The notes: generated by a model from the sequence alone, not told the origin. A stretch of 64,000 bases of DNA from Ramlibacter tataouinensis (GCF_001580455.1 NZ_CP010951.1:1798001-1862000), one strand, 5' to 3'; shown: positions 47,460-56,192, counted from the stretch's first letter. Translations and numbers: made by a program.

Positions 47460-48461
47460 ATGAGCCTGCATGCCCCATTCCCCCAAGGCCGGCCGCGCCG
47501 GCTGCGGCGCGACGAGTTCACCCGGAACCTGGTGCGCGAGCACAAAGTCACGGCGCACGACCTGATCTACCCGGTGTTCGTGCTGGATGGCAGCGGGCGC
47601 CGGGAGGAAGTCGCCTCCATGCCGGGCGTCGAACGCGTCAGCGTGGACCTGCTGCTGCCGGTGGCCGAACAGTGCGTGGCCCTGGGCATCCCGGTGATGG
47701 CGCTGTTCCCGGTGATCGCCGCCGAACTCAAGACGCCCGACGGGCGGGAGGCCTGGAACGCCAAGGGGCTGGTGCCGCGCGCGGTGCGCGAGCTCAAGTC
47801 GCACTTTCCGGAGCTGGGGATCATGACCGACGTGGCGCTGGACCCCTTCACCAGCCACGGCCAGGACGGCCTGCTGGACGAAACCGGCTACATCCTGAAC
47901 GACCCGACGGTCGAAGTCCTGGTGCGCCAGGCGCTGACCCAGGCCGAAGCGGGTGTGGATATCGTGGCGCCGTCGGACATGATGGACGGGCGCATCGGCG
48001 CGATCCGCCGCGAGCTGGAACGGCAGGGCCATATCCACACCCGCATCATGGCCTACAGCGCCAAGTACGCGAGCGCCTTCTACGGGCCGTTCCGCGACGC
48101 GGTCGGCTCGGCGGCCAACCTGGGCAAGAGCAACAAGAAGGTCTACCAGATGGATCCGGGCAACAGCGACGAGGCGCTGCGCGAGGTGGCCATGGACATC
48201 GCCGAGGGCGCCGATATGGTGATGGTCAAACCGGGCATGCCGTACCTGGACGTGGTGCGCCGCGTGAAGGACGAGTTCCTGGTGCCCACCTTCGCCTACC
48301 AAGTCAGTGGCGAGTACGCGATGCTCAAGGCCGCCGCCCAGAACGGCTGGCTCGACCACGACGCGGTGATGATGGAAAGCCTGCTGGGCTTCAAGCGCGC
48401 CGGCGCCGACGGCGTGCTCACCTACTTCGCGCTGGAAGCGGCCCGCCAGCTGCGCCGCTAG
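47460..48461 (+). CDS. hemB: Delta-aminolevulinic acid dehydratase (porphobilinogen synthase)
   Basis: 333 residues. Condenses two 5-aminolevulinates to porphobilinogen in haem biosynthesis. Schiff-base lysines are K202 (MAYSAKYASAFYGPFR) and K257 (MVMVKPGMPYLD). The zinc-site cysteine cluster of the E. coli/yeast type is absent: the equivalent segment is ALDPFTSHGQDG, as in the magnesium-dependent Pseudomonas type. A GGGACATG start is used at 47460. It is divergent from the candidate sRNA and hemJ. corA follows 12 bases later. Confidence 0.97.
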   Translation: MSLHAPFPQGRPRRLRRDEFTRNLVREHKVTAHDLIYPVFVLDGSGRREEVASMPGVERVSVDLLLPVAEQCVALGIPVMALFPVIAAELKTPDGREAWNAKGLVPRAVRELKSHFPELGIMTDVALDPFTSHGQDGLLDETGYILNDPTVEVLVRQALTQAEAGVDIVAPSDMMDGRIGAIRRELERQGHIHTRIMAYSAKYASAFYGPFRDAVGSAANLGKSNKKVYQMDPGNSDEALREVAMDIAEGADMVMVKPGMPYLDVVRRVKDEFLVPTFAYQVSGEYAMLKAAAQNGWLDHDAVMMESLLGFKRAGADGVLTYFALEAARQLRR

Positions 48462-48473
48462 AAACGGCCGCCG

Positions 48474-49574
48474 ATGCAGATCGTCGAGTTCACCCCGGGC
48501 ACGCTCAGGTTCCTCGATCATCTGCCGCCGCGCGCCCCCGACGGCGGATTCATCTGGATCTACCTCGAGCGCGAGTCGCTCGGGCAGGAGACGGCCGCGC
48601 TGCAGCAGGCGGCGCAGGTGCTGGGCGGCTCCGCGGTGCTCGACCTGCACCTGCAGGACCTGGGCAACCGGGAGCACCCCTCCGACTACGACTACACCTC
48701 GGTGTACGACCTGGTGGTGTTCCGCCGCCTGGCCAGCGATGCCGAGGTGCGTGCCGAGACCGGGGCGGCGGCCCGCCCCGCCGTCGGCGCGCTGTCCGCC
48801 TTCACGCGCATCCGCACCCGGTCGGTGGGTTTCGTGGTGTTCGACCGGCTGCTGATCTCGGTGCACCCGGCCGGCTGCTACGCGGCCGAGACCTTCATCA
48901 AGCGCTTCCTCGCCGACGCCGTGCAGGCCGAGGGCCTGAGCGCCGCGGCGCGCAGCCGGCTGCCCGCCGGCCCGGCCGACCTGATGCTGCGCATGTTGAA
49001 TGTGATGGTCGACAGCTACCTGGCGCTGCGCAAGGAACTGGGCGCCGAACTCGACGCCTGGCAGCAGCTGCTGCTCTCGCCCAAGACCCGGCGCGCCGAC
49101 TGGCATGCGTTCATGACGGCACGTGGGGCGCTCCACACCCTCGAGGACTTGTGCGAAGGGCAGAACGACGCCATGCAGGAGTGGCTGGACACGCAGCGCG
49201 AGCAGCCCGCCGCCGGCCTGTCCCTGGCCGAGCGGGACTCCCTGCTGGCCCGTGCCCGCGACGTGGTGGAGCACATCCAGCGCGTGGTGCACCACGTGCG
49301 CCGCATGGAGCAAGGCGCCGAGATGGCGGTGCAGATCCATTTCTCCGCCCTGAGCCACCGCACCAACGAGATCATGCGCGTGCTCACCGCCCTGACGGCC
49401 GTCTTCCTGCCGCTGAACTTCATCACCGGCTTCTTCGGCATGAACTTCGAGTTCCTGCCGCTGATCCATTCGGCGACCGCGATGTGGGTGATGCTGGGCG
49501 TAATGGCCACGGTCTCGGTGGTCGTCGTGGCGGTGTTCTGGCGCAAGCGCTACCTGGCACGGACGGGGCGCTAG
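48474..49574 (+). CDS. corA: CorA-family divalent cation transporter
   Basis: 366 residues. A large cytoplasmic N-terminal domain is followed by two C-terminal membrane helices. The selectivity motif GMNFE is in TGFFGMNFEFLP (about 320-326) between them. FLPLNFITGFFGMNF is the standard signature, and the chain ends in basic KRYLARTGR. It probably takes up Mg2+, or other divalents; ZntB-like efflux is possible, since the outer loop differs from classical MPEL. It follows hemB by 12 bases. A magnesium-dependent HemB beside a cation channel is suggestive but unproven. Confidence 0.92.
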   Translation: MQIVEFTPGTLRFLDHLPPRAPDGGFIWIYLERESLGQETAALQQAAQVLGGSAVLDLHLQDLGNREHPSDYDYTSVYDLVVFRRLASDAEVRAETGAAARPAVGALSAFTRIRTRSVGFVVFDRLLISVHPAGCYAAETFIKRFLADAVQAEGLSAAARSRLPAGPADLMLRMLNVMVDSYLALRKELGAELDAWQQLLLSPKTRRADWHAFMTARGALHTLEDLCEGQNDAMQEWLDTQREQPAAGLSLAERDSLLARARDVVEHIQRVVHHVRRMEQGAEMAVQIHFSALSHRTNEIMRVLTALTAVFLPLNFITGFFGMNFEFLPLIHSATAMWVMLGVMATVSVVVVAVFWRKRYLARTGR

Positions 49575-49666
49575 CCTTCCCCGCGCGGGCGTCGCTTTCC
49601 GACGCTGCCGGCAGGCGCAGCCACTGATAATGATCCCGAGCCCAGCAGGCGCCGAAGGGAGTTCGC

Positions 49667-50236
49667 ATGGCCGCACACCAATACCGTTCGTCCACCACCG
49701 AAGATGATGTGACGCGCGAGAACGTGAGGGCCATGCGCAGGCTGGAAGCGGCCATGGCCCGGCACAGCGGGATGGCCGACCGCATGGCAGCAGCGATCGC
49801 GCGCTTTTGCGGCAGCATGTCCTTCGTCTGGCTCCACGTGGCGGCCTTCGCGGCCTGGATCGCCTGGAACACGCTGCCGTCGTTCGCGCACTTCGACCCC
49901 TACCCCTTCACTTTCCTCACCCTGGTGGTGTCGCTGGAGGCCATCTTCCTGTCCACCTTCATCCTGATCAGCCAGAACTACGACATGCGCGTGAGCGAGC
50001 GGCGCAACCAGCTCGACCTGCAGATCAACCTGCTGTCGGAACAGGAGAACACCAAGATCCTGCAGATCCTCGAGCGCATCGCCCAGAAGGTGGGCGCGCA
50101 TGTGAGCGACGACCCGCAGATTCGCGCGCTCGAAGAGGCGACCCGGCCGGAGGCGCTGGCCAGGCAGATCGAAGAAGCCTACGGGGATCGGCCGCAGCGG
50201 CGGCCCGCCGTCGGGCATCGCCGCGAGCCGTCTTAG
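49667..50236 (+). CDS. DUF1003 family membrane protein
   Basis: 189 residues. Two membrane helices (SFVWLHVAAFAAWIAWN and FLTLVVSLEAIFLSTFILISQN) with FDPYPFTFL between them define DUF1003. The polar N-terminus has RHSGMADRMAAAIARFCGS. A conserved RNQLDLQINLLSEQENTKIL follows the second helix. The function is unknown; members often occur near CorA genes, as here (93 bases downstream). ATG 49667 has GGGAG about 9 bases upstream. It ends 4 bases into the GST gene on the other strand. Confidence 0.9.
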   Translation: MAAHQYRSSTTEDDVTRENVRAMRRLEAAMARHSGMADRMAAAIARFCGSMSFVWLHVAAFAAWIAWNTLPSFAHFDPYPFTFLTLVVSLEAIFLSTFILISQNYDMRVSERRNQLDLQINLLSEQENTKILQILERIAQKVGAHVSDDPQIRALEEATRPEALARQIEEAYGDRPQRRPAVGHRREPS

Positions 50237-50886
50237 ACCAGGGGCGGCGCGAGCTTCTCGTTGGCGATCACGCGCTGCACGGCGTCGCGCGCCAGCATGC
50301 GCTGCAGGTAGGGGCCCAGGTGGTCGTGCGCGCGCGCCGGCGGCTCGTTCTGGAAGTGGCGCGTCCAGCGGCACAGCGTGAACACGTAGGGATCGAGCGC
50401 CGAGAAGCGTTCGCCCGCGAACCAGGGCCCGGCGTGGCGCGCCAGTTCCGCATCCAGTTGCTCGAGCAGTCCGGCGACCTTGCGCTCGGCATGGCGCTTG
50501 ACCTGCGCCGCCCCGGCCTCGTTACCTTTGTCCACCCAGCGCTGCGGGTAGAAGTAGGCGATCAGCGCGGTCTGCAGCGTGTTCGTCAGCCACATCAGCC
50601 ACTTGTAGAAGTGCGCGCGTTCGGTGCTGCCCGGCGCCGGGGCCAGCCCGGCCTGCGGATGCGTGTCGCACAGGTGCAGCACGATGGCGGCCGTCTCGTA
50701 AAGCACCAGTTCGCCGTCCTCCAGCACCGGGATCAGGCCATTGGGGTTGAGCTTGAGGTAGTCGGGTCGCCGATGGGCATCGACGCTGCGGTCGACAAGC
50801 ACGCGCTCGTAGGAGACGCCGAGTTCTTCAAGAAGGATGTGCGGCACCATGGCCGCGGTGCTGGGGTAGTAGTGGAGCTTGATCAT
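50233..50886 (-). CDS. Glutathione S-transferase family protein
   Basis: 217 residues. The N-terminal thioredoxin-like domain begins IKLHYYPSTAAMVPHILLEELG with a Ser in the usual catalytic position, then NPNGLIPVLEDGELVLYETAAIVLHL (cis-Pro IPVL and glutathione-binding ETAAI). The C-terminal helical domain includes PWFAGERFSALDPYVFTL. It resembles GstB-like/beta-type enzymes. Its ATG overlaps the amidohydrolase stop by ATGA. Substrate unknown. Confidence 0.92.
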   Translation of the reverse strand: MIKLHYYPSTAAMVPHILLEELGVSYERVLVDRSVDAHRRPDYLKLNPNGLIPVLEDGELVLYETAAIVLHLCDTHPQAGLAPAPGSTERAHFYKWLMWLTNTLQTALIAYFYPQRWVDKGNEAGAAQVKRHAERKVAGLLEQLDAELARHAGPWFAGERFSALDPYVFTLCRWTRHFQNEPPARAHDHLGPYLQRMLARDAVQRVIANEKLAPPLV

Positions 50887-51743
50887 GGAAGCTGGAAGAG
50901 CTTGGCGCCATTGTCCCAGGCGATCCGGCGCGCCACCTCGGGCGGCAGCTCGCCCAGCCACGTGCGGTAGCCCTTCATCAGGTCCTCGTAGGACTCCCAG
51001 CGCTGGTTGATCCAGGTGTCCGAGCCGATCACGAAGCGATCGGGAAATTTCAGCATCAGCTCGCGCCAGGGTGCGCACAGCTTGCCGCCCTCGCAGGTCA
51101 ACCCTGGCCGGTACGACAGTTCGCCCATGAGCAGCGGATACTTCTTCAGCAATTCCTCGACACGCGCCGGCGACGGGCCGCCGATGCCGGTGTGCGCCCA
51201 GATCAGCCGCAGCTTCTGCCCCTTGGACGGCGTGCTGGCCATCAACAGGTCCACCGCCGTGTCATCGACGTGCGCCAGCACCGCCAGGTTCTTCTCCTCG
51301 GCCAGGACCATGAGCTTTTTCGCCACCGGACCGTTGGCATTGCCGCTGTCGTACAGGTGGAACTCGCCCAGCCCGCGGAACGGCCCGGACGCCGTGCCGC
51401 GGGCGAGTTCGGACTCGACCATGCGGTAGATGCTGTCGTCGCGAAACCAGTTGTCGTAGTCGGCACGGTTGCGGTACAGGCGCACGAAGGGCACCACGGT
51501 CACGCCCGCCTCGCGGGCCAGCGGCGAGGCCGCCAGCGCATGGGTGCCGTCGTTCGGCCGCGAGTTGGCGATGATGGCCTTGACGCCGCTGCGGCGCATG
51601 CGGCCCAGCACGTCCGCGGGCGGGTGCGGCGCCTGCGCCTCCACGTTGTAGTGCAGGTGCGCGTCGAACAAGGGGCCGGCGTAGTCGGCCGCCTGCACCG
51701 ACGCCGCAAGCGCAGCGGCGACGAGCGTCAGGAGCAGCCGCAT
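50883..51743 (-). CDS. Amidohydrolase-family protein, exported
   Basis: 286 residues. A signal sequence (LLLTLVAAALAASVQA) is followed by the metal motif DAHLHYN (HxH) and a TIM-barrel-like series: IIANSRPNDGTHALAAS, FVRLYRNRADYDNWF, GEFHLYDSG, VLAHVDDTAVD, LIWAHTGIGGP and VIGSDTWINQRW (terminal Asp). This is the amidohydrolase 2 (metal-dependent) type; the substrate is unknown, and a periplasmic location is likely. ATG 51743 overlaps the dienelactone hydrolase stop by one base. Confidence 0.88.
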   Translation of the reverse strand: MRLLLTLVAAALAASVQAADYAGPLFDAHLHYNVEAQAPHPPADVLGRMRRSGVKAIIANSRPNDGTHALAASPLAREAGVTVVPFVRLYRNRADYDNWFRDDSIYRMVESELARGTASGPFRGLGEFHLYDSGNANGPVAKKLMVLAEEKNLAVLAHVDDTAVDLLMASTPSKGQKLRLIWAHTGIGGPSPARVEELLKKYPLLMGELSYRPGLTCEGGKLCAPWRELMLKFPDRFVIGSDTWINQRWESYEDLMKGYRTWLGELPPEVARRIAWDNGAKLFQLP

Positions 51744-52426
51744 CACGCGAGGTGTTTGGCGAAGAACGCCAGCGTGCGCTCGCGGGCCAGCTTCTTCGCG
51801 TCCTCGTTGTAGGCCGCGCGCCGGTCGCAGTTGAAGCCGTGGTTGGCATGGTAGAGGTGCACCTCGACCTCAGGGTGCGCCTTCTTGAAGGCTTCCACGC
51901 TCTCCAGCGAGATCCAGTGGTCCTGGTCGCCAAAGTGCGCCAGCACCGGCACCTTCGGCTGGCGTGCGATCTCTTCCGGCGTGGTCATGCCGCCGCCGTA
52001 ATAGGGCACGGCGGCCGACAGGCCGTCCACCAGGCAGGCCGAGCGCCAGGTCAGCAGGCCGCCCCAGCAATAGCCCACGATGCCGACCTTGCCCGCCTGC
52101 GCCGCGTGCTTCACGGCGGCCTGGATGTCGGCCAGCACGCCCGGCGCCGGCAGCGCCTCCACCGCCGTCTTCAGCGCGAAGCCCGCCTTCATGTCGTCCT
52201 CGGTGTAGCCGATGTCCACGCCCGGCTTGACCCGGTGGAAGGTCGAAGGCGCGACGGCCAGGTAGCCTTCGGCCGCATAGCTGTCGGCCACGTCGCGGAT
52301 GTGGGCGTTGACGCCGAAGATTTCCTGCAGCACCACCACTGCGGCCTTGGCCTTGCCGGCGGGCTGCGCCACGTAAGCGGGGAAGACGAAACCGTCGGCG
52401 GACGTGAGGTCGGTGAACTGGCCCAT
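51743..52426 (-). CDS. Dienelactone hydrolase family protein
   Basis: 227 residues. The catalytic Cys 120 is in GYCWGG, with E35 (LQEIFGVN), an Asp near 167-169 (HFGDQDHW) and H196 (HANHGFNC): the Cys-Asp-His triad of carboxymethylenebutenolidase-type enzymes. It hydrolyses dienelactone or related esters, typically in chloroaromatic degradation, but many members have other roles. ATG 52426 is preceded by AAGGAG. It is the first gene of a three-gene leftward operon with the amidohydrolase and GST. Confidence 0.94.
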   Translation of the reverse strand: MGQFTDLTSADGFVFPAYVAQPAGKAKAAVVVLQEIFGVNAHIRDVADSYAAEGYLAVAPSTFHRVKPGVDIGYTEDDMKAGFALKTAVEALPAPGVLADIQAAVKHAAQAGKVGIVGYCWGGLLTWRSACLVDGLSAAVPYYGGGMTTPEEIARQPKVPVLAHFGDQDHWISLESVEAFKKAHPEVEVHLYHANHGFNCDRRAAYNEDAKKLARERTLAFFAKHLA

Positions 52427-52542
52427 GGGGTCTCCTTTGTTGTTGGCGGCGCCGCGGCGCCGAAGCGGCTAGCTTGGCGCAGGCGTGTGCCGTGCGTCAA
52501 GCCGCGCCTTTTGCTGTAATGATGGGCAGAAGGAGACAGCAC

Positions 52543-53286
52543 GTGGAGCAGTTGTTGCTTGTGACCGGCGCGAGCCGCGGCATCGGGGCCGCGACCGCGC
52601 GACTCGCCGCCCGCCGCGGCTATGCCGTGGCCGTGAACTACGCGGTCAACCGCCACGCCGCCGATGAGGTCGTGCGGTCCATCGAGGACGCCGGTGGCCG
52701 CGCCTTCGCGGTCCAGGCCGACGTCGCCCATGAGGACCAGGTGCTGGCCATGTTCGAGGCGGTGGACCGGCAGGGGCGGCTCGCCGCCCTGGTCAACAAC
52801 GCCGGCGTGGTGGACGTCAGCGCCCGGCTGGAGGACATGCCGCTGGCGCGCCTGCAGCGCATGCTGGCCATCAACGTGCTGGGCACCATGCTGTGCGCGC
52901 GCGAGGCGATCAGGCGCATGAGCACGCGGCGCGGCGGCGCCGGCGGCGCCATCGTCAACGTGTCCAGCGCCGCCTCGCGCCTGGGCTCGCCCGGGCAGTA
53001 CGTGGACTACGCGGCAGCCAAGGGCGCGGTGGACGCCTTCACCCTGGGGCTGGCCAAGGAAGTCGCCGCCGACGGCATCCGCGTCAATGCGGTGCGTCCC
53101 GGGCTGATCGACACCGAGATCCACGCCTCGGGCGGCATCCCCGATCGGGTGCAGCAACTCGCGCACCAAGTTCCGATGCAGCGCGGCGGCAGCGCCGACG
53201 AAGTCGCCGAGGCGATCCTCTGGCTGCTCTCGCCTGCGGCCAGCTACACGACAATGTCGCTTCTCGAAGTTTCGGGTGGCCGCTGA
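52543..53286 (+). CDS. Short-chain dehydrogenase/reductase
   Basis: 247 residues from GTG 52543, eight bases after the GGAGA site at 52531-52535; an earlier in-frame ATG would put that site inside the gene. The cofactor loop TGASRGIG (8-15), NNAG (85-88), the catalytic S141 and Y156-x-x-x-K160 (YAAAK) define a classical SDR. Arg rather than Asp near residue 37-38 (VNRHAA) suggests NADPH preference. It is closest to FabG-like enzymes in appearance. A MaoC-type gene follows with TGATG overlap, so together they look like reductase plus dehydratase/hydratase. Confidence 0.92.
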   Translation: MEQLLLVTGASRGIGAATARLAARRGYAVAVNYAVNRHAADEVVRSIEDAGGRAFAVQADVAHEDQVLAMFEAVDRQGRLAALVNNAGVVDVSARLEDMPLARLQRMLAINVLGTMLCAREAIRRMSTRRGGAGGAIVNVSSAASRLGSPGQYVDYAAAKGAVDAFTLGLAKEVAADGIRVNAVRPGLIDTEIHASGGIPDRVQQLAHQVPMQRGGSADEVAEAILWLLSPAASYTTMSLLEVSGGR

Positions 53287-53789
53287 TGAGTGAATTCAAG
53301 TACTACTGGGAAGACCTGCAACTGGGGTCGGTGCGCGACCTGGGGCAGGTCACCATGTCCGCGACGGAGATCAAGGCCTTCGCGGCCCAGTTCGATCCGC
53401 AGCCGTTCCACTTGGACGAAGAGGCGGGACGCAAATCCATCTTCGGCAGCCTGTGCGCCAGCGGCTGGCACACCTGTTCGCTGGCCATGCGCCTGACCGT
53501 CGACAACTTCCTGAAGGACGCCGCCAGCATGGGCTCGCCCGGCCTGGAGAGCCTGCGCTGGCTCAAGCCGGTGTTCCCGGGCGACACCCTGAGCCTCAAG
53601 CACCGGATCCTGGAGTCGCGGGCGCTGCGCAAGCGCACCGACATCGGCATGGTCCGCTCGTCGTGGGACATGTACAACCAGCGCGGCGAAATGGTGATGC
53701 AGATGGAAGGCTACGGCATGTTCCGCCGCCGCCATCCCGCCACCCTCGAGGAAATCGAGCGGCTCGAGGCCGGCGCGCCCAGGTCCTAG
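53286..53789 (+). CDS. MaoC-type hot-dog dehydratase/hydratase
   Basis: 167 residues. The hydratase-2 motif region is FDPQPFHLDEEAGRKSIFGSLCASGWHTCSLAMRL (in outline): Asp and His in the D-P-x-x-x-H pattern, followed by the SLCASG loop. Single hot-dog domain. Its partner in the operon is the SDR. It could act on 3-hydroxyacyl-CoA or another enoyl substrate. The stop codon TAG (53787-53789) lies within the CTAG end of the palindromic element that follows. Confidence 0.9.
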   Translation: MSEFKYYWEDLQLGSVRDLGQVTMSATEIKAFAAQFDPQPFHLDEEAGRKSIFGSLCASGWHTCSLAMRLTVDNFLKDAASMGSPGLESLRWLKPVFPGDTLSLKHRILESRALRKRTDIGMVRSSWDMYNQRGEMVMQMEGYGMFRRRHPATLEEIERLEAGAPRS

Positions 53790-53984
53790 TGTCCCGAGTC
53801 AGAAATAACTGGCGTTTCGTTCGGATGCCCGCGGGGATGATCGGTGGGTGGCCAGAGGGGGTCAAGACTGGGCGTCTTGACTCCCTCTGGACGCACGCCG
53901 AGGGCCCCGCAGGCGCCGAACCCTTCGGGCTGTGCCGTATTGGGGCGCAGCGAAATGCCAGATATTTCTGACTCAGGACACTAG
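53786..53984. mobile_element. MITE-like palindromic element, ~199 bp
   Basis: 34-bp terminal inverted repeats (53786-53819 and 53951-53984) match at 31 positions; both begin CTAGTGTCC. Inside lies a 17-bp hairpin (53852-53868 with 53874-53890, loop TGGGC), whose only mismatch is a G-U pair in RNA. Between these, GTTCGG/CCGAAC and GCGGGG/CCCCGC segments also pair. CTAG at both ends could be a 4-bp target duplication. No open frame of note lies inside. It fills the space between the convergent MaoC-type and cNMP-binding gene stops, and its removal would leave their stop codons nearly touching. Confidence 0.7.
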
Positions 53985-54572
53985 TCAGGCCCCGGGACCG
54001 GGGCCTCCGGCGGCCGCCTGGCCCAGGGCCTGCAGCACCTTGATCAGCTGGTTGCTGGTGTTGCGCAGCCGCTGCGCCAGCAACTGCGTCAGCTTGACCA
54101 GCAGCTTCGCGCCCACCGCCGGATGGGCGGCGATCAGGCGGCCGACCGCCGCGCGCGTGAGCACCGCCGCTTGCACCGGGCCGAGCGCCCGGCAGCTCGC
54201 GTAACGCGGTTCGCCGTCGAGCATCGACATCTCGCCGATCACCGCGCCTTCCTTGATCACCGCCAGGCGCGTCACCTCGCTCGCTTCCTGGCCGTCGCTG
54301 CCGGTGCCGCCCTTGCGCTTGCCCACATCCACGGTGCCTGACAGCAGCAGCATCATCCAGTCGCTCGCCTCGCCCTCGGCGATCAGCAACTGCCCGGGCT
54401 GCGCGCTCACGCGCAGCATGCTCGCGCCCAGCAGGTCAGCTTCGGCCGGCGTGAAGTCCGCCAGCAAGGGCGAGACCGCCAGCAGCTCGCCTTCCTGCGA
54501 CAGGCTCACGCAGGGGCCGAGGATCTCCAGCCCGCGCTCGCGCAACTGCTGTTCGACGGCCTTCGTGTCCAT
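53985..54572 (-). CDS. Cyclic-nucleotide-binding domain protein
   Basis: 195 residues. A single CNB domain (about 35-150): FTPAEADLLGASMLRVSAQPGQLLIAEGEASDWMMLLLSGTVDVGKR (in outline), and the phosphate-binding cassette GEMSMLDGEPRYASCRAL with the conserved Glu and Arg. No DNA-binding helix-turn-helix is seen. The C-terminal ~45 residues are helical and end in Gly/Pro. It probably senses cAMP or c-di-GMP and may control the lipid transporter encoded upstream; this is inference. Its stop codon lies beside the MITE end. Confidence 0.88.
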   Translation of the reverse strand: MDTKAVEQQLRERGLEILGPCVSLSQEGELLAVSPLLADFTPAEADLLGASMLRVSAQPGQLLIAEGEASDWMMLLLSGTVDVGKRKGGTGSDGQEASEVTRLAVIKEGAVIGEMSMLDGEPRYASCRALGPVQAAVLTRAAVGRLIAAHPAVGAKLLVKLTQLLAQRLRNTSNQLIKVLQALGQAAAGGPGPGA

Positions 54573-54597
54573 GGGTCAGGGCCGGTTCACACGGTGC

Positions 54598-55242
54598 CTA
54601 GCGCGTGGCTGCCAGCCACTGGCGCAGCTCCTCGCCGGTGGCATCGGTGGCGGCGGCCAGCGCCCGCACGCCGCCGGACGCGTCCCCGGTGCGCGCCGGC
54701 TGGCGCGCGGCGAAACTGCGCTGCGCCAGCAGGCGCTCGCCCGCCAGAGTGGCCTCGAACAGCGAGGCGCGCAAGCGCAGCACGCCCGAACTCTGCGACG
54801 GCGAGTCGAACTGATGGCAGAACTCCTCCACGTCGATGCGCAGCACGCGCGGCATGGTGCCGCCACGGGCCAGGGCCGCAGCTTCGCCCGGATCGAGCAC
54901 CGCGCGGTCGCGTGCCAACTGCTCGCGCAGGCGCTGCCGGATCAGCACCAGCGGCGGCGCGCTCCAGCGCGACAGGGCATAGGGATGCAGCTGGTGCGCG
55001 TCGGCGTAGGCGAGGCGGTACAGCAGGGCCGAGCTGTCCAGGTTGATCGACGCCTCGAGATCGGCCAGCACGATCGTCGGCTGCGCCGGCTGGGTCGCCG
55101 CGGCCGCCGGCGCGACCGGCCCCGGGCCGAAGTCGTAGAGCGTGGCGCGCTGCGGCCGCTCGGGCGTGGCGCAGCCCGCCAGCGCCACGGCGGCGGCCAG
55201 CAGCAGGCCCGGCAGGAATGCGGTCTTTTTGGTCTTGTTCAT
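54598..55242 (-). CDS. PqiC-like ABC transport auxiliary lipoprotein
   Basis: 214 residues. Lipoprotein signal with C24 (LLLAAAVALAGCATP). The mature domain contains YDFGPGP and LADLEASINLDSSALLYRLAYADAHQLHPYALSRWSAPP (in outline), the pattern of the ABC-type transport auxiliary (PqiC/LetC) domain. It is likely an outer-membrane or periplasmic lipoprotein that receives lipid from MCE proteins. It overlaps the mlaD-like gene by 4 bases. Confidence 0.85.
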   Translation of the reverse strand: MNKTKKTAFLPGLLLAAAVALAGCATPERPQRATLYDFGPGPVAPAAAATQPAQPTIVLADLEASINLDSSALLYRLAYADAHQLHPYALSRWSAPPLVLIRQRLREQLARDRAVLDPGEAAALARGGTMPRVLRIDVEEFCHQFDSPSQSSGVLRLRASLFEATLAGERLLAQRSFAARQPARTGDASGGVRALAAATDATGEELRQWLAATR

Positions 55243-56180
55243 TGTTGCGGGGCCGCTTTGGGCGGCGTGAAGCCCGGCTCGCCCGGTCCCGGCGCCACGT
55301 GCCCGGTGCCGTAGAGCAGCGATTGCGGGTTCTCGCCGATGGAGTTGGCGGTGCGTCCGAGCTGTCGCATCGCGCGCGAGGCGTCGTCGGTGACGCGGTT
55401 GATGCGCGGCAGGGTCGCCGCATTGAAGGCGTCGGCCGCGTGCGACAGGGACTGCGAGCCCTGCGCCAGCCGGTCGATCGGGCCGTCCGGCTCGTTGAGG
55501 CGCTTGGCGGTGCGGCCGAACTCGTCGGCCACGTTGCGCACCGAGCGCATCGACTGCGTGGTTTCGGCCAGGGCCGGGTCCAGCCTCTGGTCCACCGTGG
55601 CCTGCAGCTTGCGGGCGAGCTGGCTGGCATCGGCCGCCGCCTGCCCGAGGTTGTCCAGGCTGGTGGCGAAGCGGCGCTGGTTCGTTTCGCCCAGCAGCAG
55701 GTTGGCGCGCGTGACGAACTGCTGCACCTGGTCCAGCACCACCTCGCCCCGGGCCGTCAGCTTGGCGACCAGCCCCGGCTCCAGCGGGATGCGCGGGGGC
55801 TGGCCGCCCTGCACGGCCAGGCGCGACCCCGGCCGGCCGTGGTCATCCAGCTGCACGAAGGCCAGGCCGGTCACGCCCTGGTAGCTGAGGGTGGCGAAGG
55901 TGTCGGTGGTCACCGGCGCCTCGCGATCGACCTCGATCCGGATCAGCACGTTGCCCGTGGCCTTCGGGTCGAAGCCGATGGCCCCTACCTTGCCGACCTC
56001 GACACCGCGGTAACGCACCGCCGCCTGCGACTGCAGGCCGGTGACCGGCTCGCGCGTGGAGATCTCGTAAGTGTCGCGCTCGCCGGTGTCGCGCGTGAGC
56101 CAGGCCGCCAGCATCACCAGCAGGGCGGCGACCACCACCACGAAAATGCCGGCCGCCATTGCGTGCGCCTTGTTTTCCAT
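55239..56180 (-). CDS. MlaD/MCE-domain protein
   Basis: 313 residues. One N-terminal membrane helix (AGIFVVVVAALLVMLAAW), then a single MCE domain (about 40-120) with STREPVTGLQSQAAVRYRGVEVGKVGAIGFDP (in outline). A long helical region follows (140-260), with heptad-like Ala/Leu/Gln spacing, and a Pro-rich end. It forms a periplasmic hexameric lipid conduit together with an MlaE-type permease. The long helical part resembles the needle-like extension of LetB/YebT proteins more than the short E. coli MlaD. Confidence 0.9.
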   Translation of the reverse strand: MENKAHAMAAGIFVVVVAALLVMLAAWLTRDTGERDTYEISTREPVTGLQSQAAVRYRGVEVGKVGAIGFDPKATGNVLIRIEVDREAPVTTDTFATLSYQGVTGLAFVQLDDHGRPGSRLAVQGGQPPRIPLEPGLVAKLTARGEVVLDQVQQFVTRANLLLGETNQRRFATSLDNLGQAAADASQLARKLQATVDQRLDPALAETTQSMRSVRNVADEFGRTAKRLNEPDGPIDRLAQGSQSLSHAADAFNAATLPRINRVTDDASRAMRQLGRTANSIGENPQSLLYGTGHVAPGPGEPGFTPPKAAPQQ

Positions 56181-56192
56181 AAGGGGTCCTTT

